From Oscillospiraceae bacterium (lineage in GTDB: Bacteria; Bacillota; Clostridia; Oscillospirales; Ruminococcaceae): a stretch of DNA of 18,426 nt. This document shows, one piece after another, positions 1 to 6,567 of this stretch (positions are counted from its first letter, which is position 1; each line of letters starts with the position of its first letter). The DNA lies in assembly GCA_900768705.1 (NCBI GenBank), contig CAAGEB010000089.1, positions 1 through 18,426 on the forward strand, given 5' to 3'. The position numbers and the translations under genes are program-made. The notes below the pieces were generated by a model. The model was not told where the DNA came from and ran no database searches. It saw nothing but the letters and a program-made list of their open reading frames with translations.

Positions 1-147
1 GACGCAAGGGACGCAGCTGCGGTATTGCGGGATCTGATTGGACTGGAAGAGGGTAAGAACCCGCTTATGGCTGACTTTAACGGCGACGGTGAACTTGACG
101 CCAGAGACGCAGCGGCGATTTTGAGAAGACTAATCGGTTTAGCGTAA
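1..147 (+). CDS. C-terminal end of a dockerin-containing protein (5' truncated by the window)
   Basis: This is the last 48 codons of a secreted protein whose catalytic or binding part lies outside the window. The visible residues are most of a type I dockerin. The end of the first repeat has the helix pattern DARDAAAVLRDLIG. The second repeat contains the calcium loop DFNGDGELDARD followed by AAAILRRLIG and a stop. In this family the two calcium loops dock onto cohesin modules of a scaffoldin, placing the enzyme in a cellulosome or amylosome at the cell surface. The near-identical helices of the two repeats fit the usual twofold symmetry of dockerins. A stem-loop follows 18 bases after the stop codon. 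The family call is firm. The enzyme carried by the dockerin cannot be told from this window. Confidence 0.9.
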   Translation, partial: DARDAAAVLRDLIGLEEGKNPLMADFNGDGELDARDAAAILRRLIGLA

Positions 148-165
148 GCACAACTGAACAGCAAG

Positions 166-195
166 ATGGGCGTACAGAGATGTGCGCCCATTTCA
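166..195 (+). terminator. Probable terminator after the dockerin gene
   Basis: A 10-bp stem (166-175 with 182-191, one G-T pair) closes a 6-base loop, starting 18 bases after the dockerin stop. The T-run after it is short (TTTC, starting with the last stem base), so it may be a weak intrinsic terminator. Confidence 0.5.
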
Positions 196-230
196 TACTG
201 GCGAGAAAGGGTTTTTACAACAAGAAAAGA

Positions 231-350
231 TTAATGAATAACGAAGAATGAATAATTTTGGTATCGGCTTCGCCGACTGTTCTGATAAATATATTTCAAA
301 TATGCGCCCGAAGAGCACACCACCATTATTCACTATTCATTACGATAAAT
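231..350 (+). repeat. MITE-like palindromic repeat, copy 1
   Basis: A ~120-bp A/T-rich element with outer arms that are imperfect inverted repeats (231-256 against 325-350, built on AATGAATAA-type words). It has a small central hairpin (TCGGC-TTC-GCCGA near 265-276) and a conserved interior word AAATATATTTCAAAT. A second, clearly related copy lies in the same orientation at about 14882-15003. No open reading frame is credible inside it. This is the form expected of a non-autonomous miniature element or a clostridial intergenic palindrome. No target-site duplication could be defined by eye. Confidence 0.7.
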
Positions 351-416
351 AAATCACTTTGGGGAGGGACAGCACATCTTTTTTTTACCGCTTTGCGCTC
401 TTTTCAGTTTTTTCTA

Positions 417-445
417 TTGACATTATCTTTAGGATATAGTAAAAT
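417..445 (+). promoter_or_regulatory. Consensus vegetative promoter pointing into the 3' end of the sigK-like gene
   Basis: TTGACA (417-422), a spacer of exactly 17 bases, then TAAAAT (440-445). Transcription would start near 452 and run antisense to the sigK-like gene, which ends at 467 on the other strand. No plus-strand gene starts before 1193. Confidence 0.6.
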
Positions 446-464
446 AAAAATGTCTTGCACATTT
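440..464 (-). terminator. Possible terminator of the sigK-like gene
   Basis: On the minus strand, three bases after the stop codon, AAATGT and ACATTT form a 6-bp stem with a 5-base loop. A T-rich stretch (TTATTTTA) follows. The stem is short and A/T rich, so the call is weak. It overlaps the plus-strand promoter on its other strand. Confidence 0.3.
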
Positions 465-466
465 GT

Positions 467-1165
467 TCATTCAAACTGCGAACGCAGTTTTTCAAGCGCC
501 CTTTTTTCGATACGGGAGATATAGGAGCGGGAAATGCCCATTTCCTTTGCAATTTCCCGCTGGGTCATTGGCTTGCATACGCTGCCGTCGGGTGCGGATA
601 CTCCGTACCGTTTGCAGATTATTGTCCTTTCCCGGTCGTCAAGCTCGGATTCTATTGCGGCGTACAGCTTTTCAGTATCGATTTTCAGCTCCACATCACG
701 GGCAATATCTATCCCGCTGCTGAGTATGTCGGCAATTGTAAGTGCGTTTCCCTCGGCGTCGGATTCCATTGGCTCGTTAATGTAAACCTCCGTCATGCGG
801 TGCTTCATTTTCCTGAAATGCATTTTTATCTGGTTATCAATACATCGTGAAGCATAAGTGGAAAACCTGATATTCTGGGAGCAGTCGAAGGTTTCCGAAG
901 CACGGATAAGCCCGATTGTGCCGATGGAAACCAGATCATCGGCTTCCTTGCAGTCCGAGTATTTTTTTGCGACTATGTATGCCACCAGACGGAGGTTGTG
1001 AATAACCAGCTTATCCCGTGCTTCCTTGTTTCCCTCGGCGGCAAGCCGCAGGCATTCGGCTTCTTCTTTCGGGGACAACTGACGGGGAAATTTGTTCTTT
1101 CCGTCAAAATGCAGCCCGATAAAGAACATATTCTGCAAAACCAGCTTAATGAGAAGCATATTCAT
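467..1165 (-). CDS. sigK: Sporulation RNA polymerase sigma factor, SigK-like
   Basis: A 232-residue sigma-70 family factor, probably the late mother-cell factor sigma-K. Residues 1-25 (MNMLLIKLVL, then FFIGLHF) resemble the hydrophobic pro-sequence that holds pro-sigma-K at membranes until it is cleaved. Residues 27-40 (PRQLSPKEE) begin the mature-type sequence. Region 2 covers about 50-120 and includes NLRLVAYIV, SIGTIGLI and FSTYASRCI. The region 4 helix-turn-helix lies at 201-227 (TQREIAKEMG, ISRSYISRIEKRAL), and this last block favours SigK over SigE. The ATG at 1165 was chosen because GAGGT lies 7 bases upstream. In-frame upstream sequence runs into the divergent GNAT gene and does not look like sigma factor. 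The gene is uninterrupted. SigE is the main alternative; general sporulation-sigma identity is near certain. Confidence 0.85.
   Translation of the reverse strand: MNMLLIKLVLQNMFFIGLHFDGKNKFPRQLSPKEEAECLRLAAEGNKEARDKLVIHNLRLVAYIVAKKYSDCKEADDLVSIGTIGLIRASETFDCSQNIRFSTYASRCIDNQIKMHFRKMKHRMTEVYINEPMESDAEGNALTIADILSSGIDIARDVELKIDTEKLYAAIESELDDRERTIICKRYGVSAPDGSVCKPMTQREIAKEMGISRSYISRIEKRALEKLRSQFE
473..492 (+). terminator. Small terminator-like hairpin just inside the sigK-like 3' end
   Basis: AAACTGC (473-479), loop GAAC, GCAGTTT (484-490), then two more T. Read on the plus strand it lies about 20 bases after the start expected from the promoter at 417-445 and could end a ~40-base transcript. 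On the minus strand the same bases encode the last residues of the sigma factor. Confidence 0.3.
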
Positions 1166-1192
1166 AGTGTTTACCTCACAGATAGGAGATTT

Positions 1193-1756
1193 ATGGAAAA
1201 TATAAAGATTTATTCCGCAGACAACCCCCTTTCGAGAGAGCAGTTCAATCAGATTTACGATATTATCAGATTGAGCTTTCCTCCCAACGAACACCGAGGA
1301 TTTGACGGTCAGTACGGTGAATTTGGCAACAAATATTTCCGCTGTATGTGTGTGGGCGGGGAAAAGATTACCGGCTTTATGAATTTCTGGGAGCTTTCCG
1401 GGTTTATCTATCTGGAACATTTTGCCGTTGCGAGGGAAATGCGCAAAAAAGGCATAGGAAGTATTTTACTTAATGAATTAAAAAAGTATGCCGCAAACCG
1501 CCCGATAGTTCTGGAAGTGGAGCTGCCGGAAACAGGAGAAACAGCGGTAAGACGGATTGAGTATTATAAGCAGAGAGGTTTTTTCGTAAATGAGTATGAA
1601 TATTATCAGCCGCCGTACAATGACGGAGATGAGCCTCTGAAGATGTTTATAATGTCCTGCCCAAAGCCCCTTTCCCCTGAAGAATTCGGCAGCGTAAGGG
1701 ATGTGCTGTATCGTGACGCCTACGAAACGGACGGAAAATTCGGCAGTATTCAGTAG
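1193..1756 (+). CDS. GNAT family N-acetyltransferase
   Basis: A 187-residue protein of the GCN5-related acetyltransferase fold, which transfers acetyl from acetyl-CoA to an amine. The acetyl-CoA pyrophosphate loop is the R-x-x-G-x-G/A motif in REMRKKGIGS (residues 81-90), preceded by the beta-4 strand FIYLEHFAVA. A later YYKQRGF (about 114-120) is the usual GNAT beta-6/beta-7 area. The ATG at 1193 has AGGAG five bases upstream and restores the usual GNAT length. Longer in-frame versions would overlap the divergent sigK-like gene. The substrate cannot be inferred. The gene lies between two sporulation sigma factors, with its start codon 27 bp from that of the sigK-like gene, so a link to sporulation is possible but unproven. 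The hairpin before sigG can act as its terminator. Confidence 0.85.
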   Translation: MENIKIYSADNPLSREQFNQIYDIIRLSFPPNEHRGFDGQYGEFGNKYFRCMCVGGEKITGFMNFWELSGFIYLEHFAVAREMRKKGIGSILLNELKKYAANRPIVLEVELPETGETAVRRIEYYKQRGFFVNEYEYYQPPYNDGDEPLKMFIMSCPKPLSPEEFGSVRDVLYRDAYETDGKFGSIQ

Positions 1757-1822
1757 CATTAATATATTCCGACCCGCTTGTTTATTATACGAAGTTATAC
1801 GGCTGATTTTTCCAAGAATAAC

Positions 1823-1878
1823 AAAACCACTTTCTGACAATAATACTTGTGCGAACAAGTTGTCGGAGGTGGTTTTTT
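1823..1878 (+). promoter_or_regulatory. Long leader hairpin that buries the sigG ribosome binding site; also terminator-like
   Basis: Three stem segments stack almost continuously: 1823-1830 with 1869-1876 (AAAACCAC with GTGGTTTT), 1834-1839 with 1861-1866 (one wobble pair), and 1845-1850 with 1855-1860 (ACTTGT with ACAAGT, tetraloop GCGA). The sigG Shine-Dalgarno GGAGG (1865-1869) is wholly inside the 3' strand. The arm ends in six T (1873-1878), and the last two T are the first two bases of the TTG start codon. The shape fits both an RBS-sequestering hairpin and an intrinsic terminator for the upstream GNAT gene. Confidence 0.75.
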
Positions 1879-2647
1879 GTATTACGACAAAGTCGAGATA
1901 AGCGGCGTAAATACCGGCAAGCTCAAGGTGCTGAAGGAGTCGGAGAAAATGGAGCTTCTTCGCCGTGTGAAGCAGGGAGATATGCAGGCACGGGAAGAGC
2001 TGATTCGGGGTAATCTCCGGCTGGTTTTAAGCGTTATACAGCGGTTTACGGGCAGGGGAGAAAGCGCCGACGATCTTTTTCAGGTGGGTTGTATCGGTCT
2101 TATAAAGGCGATTGATAATTTTGATATAAGTCAACCGGTAAAATTTTCCACTTATGCTGTACCTATGATAATGGGAGAATTAAGGAGATATTTAAGGGAT
2201 AATTCTCCTGTTAGGGTAAGCCGTTCGGTGAGGGATCTGGCGTACAAGGCTATGCAGGCAAAGGAAAAGCTGACTTCACAAAAATCCTGCGAACCGAGAA
2301 TTGAAGATATTGCCAAGGAAATAGGAGCTTCCAGAGAGGATGTGGTGGTGGCTCTGGAAGCAATCAGCGATCCCATTTCCCTTTATGAGCCTGTTTTCTC
2401 GGAATCCGGCGATACGATTTATGTTCTCGACCAGCTGGGAGACCATAATGATGATATGAACTGGCTGAACGAAATTTCGTTGAAGGAAGCAATTTCACAG
2501 CTGGGAAAGCGGGAAAAGAGAATACTTGATCTGCGGTTTTTCAAAGGAAAAACACAGGTGGAGGTTGCAAAGGAAATCGGTATCAGTCAGGCGCAGGTGT
2601 CCAGATTGGAAAAAGGCGCACTGGATAAAATTAAAAATCATATATAG
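1877..2647 (+). CDS. sigG: Sporulation RNA polymerase sigma-G factor
   Basis: A 256-residue late forespore sigma factor (B. subtilis SigG has 260). The SigG signature is clear from the first residues: DKVEISGVNTGKL at 4-16, then GNLRLVLSVIQRF (45-57), DDLFQVGCIGL (65-75) and FSTYAVPMIMGELRRYLRD (90-108, region 2). These are followed by region 3 and a region 4 helix-turn-helix (about 225-250, ISQAQVSRLEK). The start is the TTG at 1877: GGAGG is 7 bases upstream, and the sequence then matches the family N-terminus. An upstream in-frame TTG at 1847 would translate the hairpin. At the position aligned by eye with B. subtilis Asn45, linked to control by the anti-sigma factor CsfB, this protein has Arg (R44). 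The usual neighbours spoIIGA and sigE are absent. Translation is probably limited by the leader hairpin and the TTG start. A strong terminator follows. Confidence 0.95.
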   Translation: MYYDKVEISGVNTGKLKVLKESEKMELLRRVKQGDMQAREELIRGNLRLVLSVIQRFTGRGESADDLFQVGCIGLIKAIDNFDISQPVKFSTYAVPMIMGELRRYLRDNSPVRVSRSVRDLAYKAMQAKEKLTSQKSCEPRIEDIAKEIGASREDVVVALEAISDPISLYEPVFSESGDTIYVLDQLGDHNDDMNWLNEISLKEAISQLGKREKRILDLRFFKGKTQVEVAKEIGISQAQVSRLEKGALDKIKNHI

Positions 2648-2650
2648 CAG

Positions 2651-2686
2651 CCGCCGCACAAAGAAGCTCCTTTGTGCGGCGGTTTT
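2651..2686 (+). terminator. Strong intrinsic terminator of sigG
   Basis: A 13-bp perfect stem (2651-2663 with 2670-2682, CCGCCGCACAAAG) with a 6-base loop, followed by TTTT. It starts 3 bases after the sigG stop. On the other strand the hairpin could hinder read-through from the converging thiN operon, but no T-run follows it there. Confidence 0.9.
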
Positions 2687-2741
2687 ATGCGTATTATATT
2701 CGATATGGCAAGAAGATTTGCTTTAATCCATTAAACAATCG

Positions 2742-3356
2742 TTACTCTTCCCGTTGAATAATGACAAGCGCAAGCCCTTGGTGGGCTGTAATAACAGCGG
2801 CAGGAGCAGTGATTTCATTGCTGACGCCGATGGGAAAGGTGTTTTTCATGGTGTAGCGGTCAATGGGGTATTTTACTCCCGACTCGCTGACTACTGCGGT
2901 TTCCGAAACGGCAAAAACCGAAAGATATCCGTTAAATTTTGCAATGCTTCTCTGTTCGTTTTCCAGCAGGAAGCATTCTTCATTATCTCCGTAAAGCTCC
3001 GCTTGTATGCCACGCTTTTTCAGGTGGCAGAGCATTTGTATATTCGCAATGGAATGGTCAAGCCTTCCGCCGAGGGCGCAGAGAAACCGTAGCTTAGAAA
3101 AGCCCCTCTCAACCGCCGTATTTGCGGCAAGAATGGTATCGGTATCGTCCTTTATCGGGGAAACTCTGATACATTCAATGTCCTTTGGCACATCGGTTTG
3201 AGCACTGTCAAAATCTCCCACGGCAATATCGGGAGTAATACCGTTTGCCAGCGCATAGTCCAGACCCCTGTCCGCAGCGATGACAAACCCACCGACCCTT
3301 TCGGCGGGGAATTTTTTGCAGGGCGCACCGCAGATAATAGTACATACTTTTTCCAT
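2742..3356 (-). CDS. thiN: Thiamine pyrophosphokinase
   Basis: A 204-residue cytosolic enzyme that converts thiamine and ATP into thiamine diphosphate and AMP; B. subtilis ThiN is of similar length. Typical blocks are visible: AADRGLDYAL (27-36), GDFDS (47-51), KDDTD (69-73), LGGRLDHSIAN (95-105), and a C-terminal beta domain with GVSNEI near 177-182. It is the last gene of the minus-strand cluster. Its ATG lies 2 bases after the rsgA stop, so translation is likely coupled. The nearest purine-rich site (GGAG) is a rather long 12 bases upstream. In Bacillus rpe lies between rsgA and thiN; here it is missing. No TPP riboswitch is visible, which fits a salvage or activation enzyme expressed with housekeeping genes. 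No good terminator was seen before the convergent sigG terminator. Confidence 0.92.
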   Translation of the reverse strand: MEKVCTIICGAPCKKFPAERVGGFVIAADRGLDYALANGITPDIAVGDFDSAQTDVPKDIECIRVSPIKDDTDTILAANTAVERGFSKLRFLCALGGRLDHSIANIQMLCHLKKRGIQAELYGDNEECFLLENEQRSIAKFNGYLSVFAVSETAVVSESGVKYPIDRYTMKNTFPIGVSNEITAPAAVITAHQGLALVIIQREE

Positions 3357-3358
3357 GA

Positions 3359-4267
3359 TTACTCAGCTCTCCGTTTTTTCGGCTTCGGGTACTCGGTTTT
3401 TCCGGTATTTTCAGTCAGCATACGAAAACTGTCGTAGCGGGATTTTGAAATTTTCCCCTGTTCCACGGCTTCGAGAATTGCACAGCCCTGTTCCTTGGTG
3501 TGGGAGCAGTTGGAAAACCTGCATTTCCCGATATAGTCCCGAAATTCACGGAAAGCGAAGCAAAGCTCCTCGGCAGGAATATCGCAGTAGCAATCCACTT
3601 CCACGGTGGAAAAGCCCGGGGTATCCGCAATATATCCTCCAAGGGCAGGGAAAAGCTGAACGGTTCGGGTGGTATGCCGACCACGCCCCAGCTTTCGGCT
3701 TATTTCGGCGGTTTCCAGCTCCAGTTCGGGGCAGATGTTATTCAGCAGACTGGATTTTCCCACTCCCGAATTACCCACGAATGCGGATATTTTTCCCGAA
3801 ATCAGTTTTTTTAACTCCTCGGAACCGCTTCCGTCAATGTTATTCACCTGTATAACAGGGATTCCGATACTGCGGTATATTTTCGGAAAATCTCCCGCCG
3901 TGTTAAGGTCAATCTTTGTAAATACTATAATCGGCTCAATATCCTTGCTGTCCGCAATTACCAGCAGCTTATCCAGAATAAACCTGTTAATGGCGGGTTC
4001 GGCGCAGCTGTTCACGAAAACCAGCTTGTCCAGATTTGCAAGGGGAGGGCGGGGAAGATAATTTTTTCTTTCGTGAATTTCCTCAATTATCGGCTCGCTG
4101 TCGTCGGAAAAATCCACTGTGACATAATCTCCCGCAGCGGGGCTTATACCTTTTTTTCGGAAAATGCCTCTTGCGGTGCATTTGACATTTCTTTGATTAT
4201 AGCCGTCAAGGGCATCTACATAGTAGATGCCCCCAACGGATTTGATTATTATACCTTCAAATTTCAA
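3359..4267 (-). CDS. rsgA: Ribosome small-subunit-dependent GTPase RsgA
   Basis: A 302-residue circularly permuted GTPase that binds the 30S subunit and helps late assembly and release of factors in the cytoplasm. In order it has an N-terminal OB-fold (about 1-65), then the permuted G motifs: TKID (G4), the P-loop GNSGVGKSS (G1), a switch with GRGRHTTR (G2), and DTPGF (G3). A C-terminal zinc domain contains CRFSNCSHTKEQGC. Starts at TTG (4265-4267 on the minus strand) with GGAGG six bases upstream; no in-frame ATG gives the full OB-fold. It lies 21 bases after prkC and 2 bases before thiN. In Bacillus RsgA (CpgA) is a substrate of PrkC, so clustering with prkC and prpC may have functional meaning here too (inference). 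Confidence 0.95.
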   Translation of the reverse strand: MKFEGIIIKSVGGIYYVDALDGYNQRNVKCTARGIFRKKGISPAAGDYVTVDFSDDSEPIIEEIHERKNYLPRPPLANLDKLVFVNSCAEPAINRFILDKLLVIADSKDIEPIIVFTKIDLNTAGDFPKIYRSIGIPVIQVNNIDGSGSEELKKLISGKISAFVGNSGVGKSSLLNNICPELELETAEISRKLGRGRHTTRTVQLFPALGGYIADTPGFSTVEVDCYCDIPAEELCFAFREFRDYIGKCRFSNCSHTKEQGCAILEAVEQGKISKSRYDSFRMLTENTGKTEYPKPKKRRAE

Positions 4268-4288
4268 TATTATCCTCCGGAAAGAAGA

Positions 4289-6472
4289 TTATTCATCGGT
4301 TTCGGAAACCGGTTCGGAGTCGGAGAATTCCGGAGGATTCTCTCCGGAGTTATCCTCTGAGGAATCAGGTTCGGGTTCCGGTTCGGGAGAAGGTTCCGAC
4401 GAATTCAGCTCGCTGAAAATTTCACTGTTTTTGAAAAGCTCGGTTTCGGTAGCCTTGTCGTCCTCAAATACGATTTCATATTCGAGGTAGGTTCCTTCAT
4501 TTCCGTTTGCCGTGGAAACTACCTTGATTGCAAAATTCTTTGTTTCACCGTTCTTGCCGGTTATATCAAAGGCAATGGTCTTGGAGCCGCTGAGGGAAAC
4601 ATCACGGGTTTCGCTTCCGGTAAGAACGCCGTCAACATAGTACTTGAATTCAAATTCTCCGGTGATTTCCTTCGGCAGGGTGATATTGATGGTCTTTGTC
4701 TGTTCGGGAATTTCTCCGGTGCTGACGGTAAGAAGAATTTCCGTATTCGGGTCAACGAAGGTGAGGGGATCAATGCTCTGCTTGATTACTTCGCCCTTTT
4801 CTTTCTCACTGTTCTCATACTCAACCTGATAGGTGAGATTGTATTCGTCGCAGCGTGTCATAGCTTCCGAAAGCGGAAGTCCCGTAAGCTTGGGAACGGA
4901 AACCCTTGTATCGGAAGGGCCGAGGCTGATAACCAGAATAACGGTGCTGTTCTGAGGAGCTGTTTCGTGAGCCGCAGGAATGGTTCTGATAACCCGATCC
5001 TTCGGAATATCCTCATTTTCCTCAAAGGTGGTGGTTATCTTGAAGCCGTCACGCTTCAGCTGACGCTCGGCGTCGTCTGCGGTACGGTTGGTGAAGTCCT
5101 GAATTTCCACATGTTTTATACCCTTGCTGACCTTTACGGTAACGGTGGAGCCGACCTTAACCTTACGGCTTTCGGGGAATTCCTGGTCAAAGATTTCACC
5201 CTCGGTAACTTCGCTCCATTCCTGCTGAGGAACCAGCGTCATAAGCTTGCTGTACTCCTCGTTCTTGGAAACCTCTTCCCAAGTCATACCGAGAAGGTTG
5301 GGCATATTGAAGTTGTTGTCCTGATCCACGCTTATGGTAAGATCGGAGGTGCCGCTGCTTGTATTGCCGCTTCCCAACGCATTGTTTACCAGTGACAGAA
5401 CAAGGAAAACCGTTGCAATAACAAAGGCTGCGCCCACTGCGAAAAGAATGGGGATAAGGGGGCTGCGGCGTTCTTCGTACTCCACATCGTCGTCATCGTA
5501 ATCATCGTTGTCCTCGTCATAGCTGTCATCGTTTTCAATGGCGGCTTTGCGGGCGGTACGCTCCTGCTCTGCGGCAGGATTAGTGCCTGCGGCAAATTTA
5601 TTGGTTCCGTCGGTGGAGTTATACTTATAGTCGAAAACAATTCCCGGGTTTTTCTTGAATTCCTCAAGATCGGAAATCATTTCTCCTGCGGTCTGATAAC
5701 GAGACTGAGGATCCTTCTGCATTGCCTTGAGAACAATCTGCTCCAGACCTTCGGGAATGGTTTCATTGATTTCCGAGGGCTTTCTGGGTTCGCTTTGCAT
5801 GTGTTTAAGGGCAATGGCAACGGGCGTATCGCCGTCAAAGGGCTTTTTGCCCGTGAGCATTTCATACAGGGCAACGCCTACGGAATAAATATCGCTGCGC
5901 TCGTCGGTAATGTCTCCTCGAGCCTGCTCCGGGCTGATATAATGTACGGAGCCTATGGTTTTTTCGGACACTGTTTTGTTGTTTTCACGGTTAAATCGGG
6001 CAATGCCGAAATCCATCACCTTTATGGTGCCGTCCCGCAGGAGCATTATGTTGGAGCTTTTGATGTCACGGTGGACAATGCCTCTGTCGTGAGCGTGCTG
6101 GAGGGCTTTCAGCACCTGAACGGTGAAGTGAACCGCATCACGCCATTTCAGAACGCCCTGCTGCTCAATGTAGTCCGCAAGGGTAATTCCGTCCACATAC
6201 TCCATTACAATAAACTGCACCTTGTCGGTGAAGCCCACATCGTAGATTTTAACAATATTTGGATGGGAAAGCAGGGCGATAGCCTTGCTCTCATTGCGGA
6301 ATCTGCGCAGAAATTCCTCGCTTCCCGCAAATTCGGTTTTGAGTATCTTCACGGCAACTATTCTGTCTTCCCGAAGATCTCTTGCACGGTAAATATCCGC
6401 CATTCCTCCGACGCCGATAAGCTCAAGAAGCTCATAGCGTCCGTCCAGCTTTTTTCCTATATTACTGTCCAT
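4289..6472 (-). CDS. prkC: PASTA-domain Ser/Thr protein kinase (PrkC/StkP type)
   Basis: A 727-residue membrane kinase. Cytoplasmic kinase domain at about 12-272: glycine loop GVGGMA (20-25), ATP lysine K42, HRD with catalytic D136 and N141, DFG at 154-156, and APE-equivalent SPEQA (180-184). An Asp/Glu-rich juxtamembrane stretch (about 314-335, DEDNDDYDDDD) leads to a single membrane helix (338-363). Outside the cell are three PASTA repeats (about 390-590), which in this family bind muropeptides or lipid II. These are followed by an extra beta-rich domain (about 595-685) and a Ser/Glu/Pro tail with SEPSPEPEPEPDSSED. In Firmicutes such kinases control cell-wall growth, dormancy and spore germination. 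The partner phosphatase prpC lies upstream, but 262 bp away with a separate promoter between. ATG start; the Shine-Dalgarno (GGCGGA) is imperfect. Confidence 0.96.
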   Translation of the reverse strand: MDSNIGKKLDGRYELLELIGVGGMADIYRARDLREDRIVAVKILKTEFAGSEEFLRRFRNESKAIALLSHPNIVKIYDVGFTDKVQFIVMEYVDGITLADYIEQQGVLKWRDAVHFTVQVLKALQHAHDRGIVHRDIKSSNIMLLRDGTIKVMDFGIARFNRENNKTVSEKTIGSVHYISPEQARGDITDERSDIYSVGVALYEMLTGKKPFDGDTPVAIALKHMQSEPRKPSEINETIPEGLEQIVLKAMQKDPQSRYQTAGEMISDLEEFKKNPGIVFDYKYNSTDGTNKFAAGTNPAAEQERTARKAAIENDDSYDEDNDDYDDDDVEYEERRSPLIPILFAVGAAFVIATVFLVLSLVNNALGSGNTSSGTSDLTISVDQDNNFNMPNLLGMTWEEVSKNEEYSKLMTLVPQQEWSEVTEGEIFDQEFPESRKVKVGSTVTVKVSKGIKHVEIQDFTNRTADDAERQLKRDGFKITTTFEENEDIPKDRVIRTIPAAHETAPQNSTVILVISLGPSDTRVSVPKLTGLPLSEAMTRCDEYNLTYQVEYENSEKEKGEVIKQSIDPLTFVDPNTEILLTVSTGEIPEQTKTINITLPKEITGEFEFKYYVDGVLTGSETRDVSLSGSKTIAFDITGKNGETKNFAIKVVSTANGNEGTYLEYEIVFEDDKATETELFKNSEIFSELNSSEPSPEPEPEPDSSEDNSGENPPEFSDSEPVSETDE

Positions 6473-6511
6473 TTAAATCCGCCATTTCTATATAGTAGTT
6501 GGTTGTCTCTA

Positions 6512-6557
6512 CGGCAGGAACATTCTGCCTCACATTATATAATAACACTTCCTGCCG
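6512..6557 (-). promoter_or_regulatory. Inverted repeat around the prkC promoter (operator-like)
   Basis: A perfect 9-bp inverted repeat, CGGCAGGAA (6512-6520) and TTCCTGCCG (6549-6557), with 28 bases between arms. The distal arm sits in the promoter spacer just after the -35 element. The other arm falls about 12-20 bases into the expected transcript, so the two arms bracket the -10 region and start site. This fits a repressor operator; it could instead form a leader hairpin only if transcription began further upstream. Confidence 0.5.
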
Positions 6558-6567
6558 AAAAAGTCAA
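6534..6567 (-). promoter_or_regulatory. SigA-type promoter of prkC
   Basis: On the minus strand, TTGACT (6567-6562), 17 bases, then TATTAT (6544-6539); an overlapping TATAAT lies at 6539-6534. The expected start is near 6532, giving a ~60-base leader before the prkC ATG at 6472. Confidence 0.75.

Noticed and set aside
231..350. CRISPR-like array suggested by the repeated AATGAATAA words
   Set aside because: The words form inverted arms of a single palindrome rather than regularly spaced direct repeats with unique spacers, and no cas genes are present.
998..1192. N-terminal extension of the GNAT frame upstream of 1193
   Set aside because: It runs antisense through the sigK-like coding region, has no GNAT-like sequence, and the ATG at 1193 has a proper Shine-Dalgarno.
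1786..1798. Exact 13-base match to one loxP arm (TATACGAAGTTAT) upstream of sigG
   Set aside because: The opposite arm is absent at the required 8-base spacing. A single half-site in an A/T-rich gap is most likely chance.
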